In this document: one piece after another, positions 61,439 through 64,000 of the stretch | Position numbering within the stretch: position 1 is the first letter of the stretch | Layout of the letters: each line of letters begins with the position of its first letter | Origin: JAUNBG01 sp964442735 | GTDB taxonomy: Bacteria; Planctomycetota; Planctomycetia; Pirellulales; Thermoguttaceae | Reading direction: 5' to 3' | Assembly: GCA_964442735.1 (NCBI GenBank) | Contig: CAYUAP010000009.1 | Coordinates: 1-64,000 of the forward strand | DNA length: 64,000 nt | The notes under the pieces: generated by a model | The model's input: only the letters and a program-made list of their open reading frames with translations | Told to the model about the DNA's origin: nothing | Database searches by the model: none | Translations under genes and position numbers: made by a program

Positions 61439-64000
61439 ATGGCAAAAAGTAAATCGTCCGGTTTTTCAGTGGCTGGATTTAAGAAGCATTATTTCTGGGC
61501 TGTATTACCGACATTATTAATAGCGGCTTTTGTAATATCGAGTATAGCCCATAGTGCGATCAAAAAAAAGTTCGACGAAAAGAAGACTGCGGTAGAGACG
61601 GAAAAAACGGGGATTGATTCCGTTGCGTCGGATAGCAAACATCCTAATGATGAAACAATCGAAGCCATTAAAAAAGAGACGGATATTTTAAAGAAAAGTG
61701 TGTTTGAGGCATGGACTCTCATGTATACGGATCAGAAGATGCGTAATCGTTGGCCTCGAAAATTATCCCGTGAATTTTTAACGTTAGTGGAGAGTTTAAA
61801 GTTTCGTTCACCAATTGACCCAACGAAGCCCCACCTTCGTGAAGACTATTCCTTTTTTATTGGGAATCATCTGCCGGAACTGTTAAAACAATTGGGACGT
61901 CGGCGCTGTCAAGTTCACGATTATAAATACGTCGAACGTGAAAAAAAGTTTTTCCCTGTATATGAAGACAAGGAAAAAGGAACCTATTATATATTGATAA
62001 CAGAAGGGGAAGCTCCTGCGGAAAAGGTAAAGGAAGTTCAGGTTTATGATGTTAAGCGCGATCTTCTGACGAAGGTTACGGACAGTAGTGAAAGAGCGCG
62101 TTTAACCAGTCAGGAACGGGTCCCCTATTATCGTGAAATGGACCCATGGATAGTGACGCCCAAGGATTATATGACATTTGGTTCTCTGGCTTCAATGGGG
62201 ATGATGGGTGGAATGTCCGGTGATATGTCCGGGGGACTTGGTCCTGGAATGGGTCCTGGTATGAGTGGTGGAATGGGTCCTGGCCCTGGTATGAGTGGTG
62301 GAATGGGTCCTGCCGGTGGTGCCGCTGGCGCTATGGCAGGTCCTGGTGCGCCCGGGATGAGTGGTGATGGGGCTCGTGGAAGTATGGATGGTATGGGCGG
62401 CATGGGGGGCATGACTAGTGGAGTGGCTATTCCTGGTGAAGGAATTGATCCGGCTTTGGAGCAGTTGCCAGGTTCCTCTAATGCAAATGTTGGAGGTGAC
62501 GCTTTAGGTGGGGGAATGGCAGCCGCTCCCGCGATGGGGCCTGCGAGGGCTGGTGGAGGAATGGCTGGTGTCGGACGCAGTACTGGAAGTGATGTCTCCT
62601 ATCCAGGTCTACCTCCCTATATTGAACGTAAAAGAATTGTTGGTAATGTCGATTGGACTAATCCAGAAATCTACAGCCTTCCAACTTGGAGTCAAGGTGG
62701 ATATCCCAAATCCATTGAAATTTGGTATGCACAGGAATCATTATGGGTTTATGAAGCACTTTTGCGTATTATTACCGAGACCAACAAGACTTCTCCTGAT
62801 AATATAGCGAATGCTCCAGTTAAATCGATTGAAGCCATTTTGATAGGTCAACAGGCTGCTACTGCTTGGCAAGTACTTGATTTTGCCGTTGGTGATTTAA
62901 CGGGAGCTAGTATGATGAGCAGTAGTATGGGGATGAGTGGCATGGGAATGGAAGCGGGAGCCGGATCTGATAGCAGTGCCGGTGGCGCTGGAATTTCCGG
63001 ATCGGCAGATATGGAAGGCTCGATGGGGGCTACTGAATTGACGGAAGAGGATATCTTGAAAAGAATCCTGTTCGGTCGTTATCTTAATGCCGAAAACGAG
63101 CCTCTTCCTGCTGACGAAGTTCCTCCATTTGCCGAATTTAATAAAATGCCTGTCTGCATGAAATTAATTATCGATCAGAGAAGAATTCCAGACCTCTTGG
63201 TTAATTGTGCGAACTGTTCTATGCCAATTGATATTAAACACATCCGAATATGTCCGGATAATGCTATTCCATTTTCTCCTGCCGGGGCTGGTGGAATGGG
63301 GGCCGGTATGGAAGGTGGAATGAGCGCAGGTATGCCCGGTATGAGTAGCGGTATGGGGCCTGGTGCGGCTGGTCCTGCCATGTCGGGTGGAGCTGGTATG
63401 AGTGGTGGTCCCAGTGCTGCTAGTGCTTCTGGTCCTCGTGGTGGTATGGATGAAATGGGTGGAGGGGGTATGAGCGGTGTCGGCAATATCGATGTCGGTC
63501 GTTCAGAAATTAGTCAGATTGCCGGTTATGGTGTCGATGCAATTCGTGTTGAAGTCTATGGTATCATTAATATCTTTAATGAACCGAACCTTTCAGAATT
63601 TGGAACTGGTTCCAAGACTTCCGAGAAAGATACCGGAATGACAGAAGAGACTTTAAACGCTCCAACGGTCGGTGAAGCACAACAAGCTAAAGAAGCGAAT
63701 GCTGATTCAGTGGTAACACCTGCAACAGGGACACCTGGGGCAACATCTGCAACAGCAACACCTGTAGCGGAGACACCTGCGGCCAAACCTGCAACGGGGA
63801 CACCTGCGGCCAAACCTGCAACGGGGACACCTGCGGCCAAACCTGCAACGGGGACACCGGCAGCAACACCTGCAACGGGGACACCTGCGGCCAAACCTGC
63901 AACGGGGACACCGGCAGCAACACCTGCAACGGGGACACCTGCGGCCAAACCTGCAACGGGGACACCTGCGGCAACACCTGCAACAGGAACACCGGCAGCA
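61439..64000 (+). CDS. Membrane protein with Gly/Met-rich linkers and Pro/Ala/Thr repeats, cut by the window end
   Basis: The reading frame opens at ATG 61439 after GTGAAGGCGAAAAATT and runs open for 854 codons to the last base. One membrane helix lies at about residues 17-37 (HYFWAVLPTLLIAAFVISS) after a basic tail. Periplasmic parts alternate with Gly/Met-rich linkers at about 245-330 (GMSGDMSGGLGPGMGPGM), 490-520, and 618-680. Structured stretches include FFIGNHLPELLKQLGRRRC, YPKSIEIWYAQESLWVYEALLRII and MPVCMKLIIDQRRIPDLLVNCA. The tail is a 9-residue repeat (GTPAAKPAT / GTPAATPAT). It follows the PilM-PilN fusion by 160 bases and may be PilO-like, but sequence similarity is not evident to me. 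The true length is unknown. Confidence 0.8.
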   Translation, partial: MAKSKSSGFSVAGFKKHYFWAVLPTLLIAAFVISSIAHSAIKKKFDEKKTAVETEKTGIDSVASDSKHPNDETIEAIKKETDILKKSVFEAWTLMYTDQKMRNRWPRKLSREFLTLVESLKFRSPIDPTKPHLREDYSFFIGNHLPELLKQLGRRRCQVHDYKYVEREKKFFPVYEDKEKGTYYILITEGEAPAEKVKEVQVYDVKRDLLTKVTDSSERARLTSQERVPYYREMDPWIVTPKDYMTFGSLASMGMMGGMSGDMSGGLGPGMGPGMSGGMGPGPGMSGGMGPAGGAAGAMAGPGAPGMSGDGARGSMDGMGGMGGMTSGVAIPGEGIDPALEQLPGSSNANVGGDALGGGMAAAPAMGPARAGGGMAGVGRSTGSDVSYPGLPPYIERKRIVGNVDWTNPEIYSLPTWSQGGYPKSIEIWYAQESLWVYEALLRIITETNKTSPDNIANAPVKSIEAILIGQQAATAWQVLDFAVGDLTGASMMSSSMGMSGMGMEAGAGSDSSAGGAGISGSADMEGSMGATELTEEDILKRILFGRYLNAENEPLPADEVPPFAEFNKMPVCMKLIIDQRRIPDLLVNCANCSMPIDIKHIRICPDNAIPFSPAGAGGMGAGMEGGMSAGMPGMSSGMGPGAAGPAMSGGAGMSGGPSAASASGPRGGMDEMGGGGMSGVGNIDVGRSEISQIAGYGVDAIRVEVYGIINIFNEPNLSEFGTGSKTSEKDTGMTEETLNAPTVGEAQQAKEANADSVVTPATGTPGATSATATPVAETPAAKPATGTPAAKPATGTPAAKPATGTPAATPATGTPAAKPATGTPAATPATGTPAAKPATGTPAATPATGTPAA
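63720..64000 (+). repeat. 27-bp in-frame tandem repeat at the window end
   Basis: The unit ACCTGCAACGGGGACACC plus nine bases recurs about ten times from 63720 and runs off the end. It encodes GTPAAKPAT and GTPAATPAT. It has the same PATG core as the 39-base repeat in pilM. Confidence 0.85.

Noticed and set aside
63556..63992. Minus-strand frames opposite the Pro/Ala/Thr repeats
   Set aside because: They are complements of the 27-bp repeat; the plus-strand frame continues a long coding region with a membrane helix.

Overview
The window looks like a scaffold from an AT-leaning member of the Planctomycetota, probably a metagenome-assembled genome. The evidence is two adjacent DUF1559 pilin-like proteins with the planctomycete prepilin N-terminus, a 3,480-residue protein with an N-terminal LEPR-XLL-type motif, a Tat-exported Gfo/Idh/MocA dehydrogenase, a zinc-ribbon membrane protein, and an EF-hand/sulfatase-modifying-factor protein. 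Three runs of exactly 100 N (3214-3313, 39221-39320, 49484-49583) are scaffold gaps, and each falls in repeated sequence. No rRNA, tRNA, CRISPR array, phage or classical insertion sequence is visible.

Layout. 1-5.5 kb: accessory region with a lone ECF sigma factor, a 17-bp minisatellite, two secreted glycosidase-like proteins and several copies of a two-hairpin interspersed repeat. 5.9-7.2 kb: a small basic protein and ispG. 7.2-10.3 kb, minus strand: two DUF1559 proteins and an unknown membrane protein. 10.8-22.8 kb: housekeeping genes (ogt, a Bax-inhibitor-like membrane protein, ligA, a Gfo/Idh/MocA protein, miaB, a DUF4912 protein, ribF, tgt). 23.3-34.3 kb: the giant LEPR-XLL protein with an embedded trypsin-like protease domain, followed after two bases by a Nudix-like gene. 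34.9-38.1 kb, minus strand: a TPR protein, an acyltransferase and a zinc-ribbon membrane protein. 38.4-40.6 kb: the EF-hand/FGE-like secreted protein. 40.9-43.9 kb, minus strand: a nuclease, a beta-propeller-like protein and a URO-D-like protein. 44.2-50.2 kb, plus strand: serA, an isopropylmalate-dehydrogenase-type gene, rsmE, a MATE transporter and exbD, the last caught in a local tandem duplication with an Rpn-family nuclease gene. 51.9-55.1 kb, minus strand: an ECF sigma factor and a membrane VWA protein that could be its regulator. 55.4-58 kb: an esterase and an iron-sulfur flavoprotein. 58.5-64 kb: a PilM-PilN-like fusion and a second membrane protein that runs off the end. These two share Gly/Met-rich linkers and Pro/Ala/Thr repeats and could form the inner-membrane platform of a pseudopilus machine using DUF1559 pilins.

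The strongest non-gene signals are pervasive short tandem duplications (units of 14-19 bp in spacers, but only multiples of three inside genes), a family of about eight two-hairpin elements confined to spacers, two long perfect palindromes (26 bp at 51722 and 24 bp at 58414), and the exbD/Rpn duplication. All functional names come from reading motifs in the translations; no database search was done.
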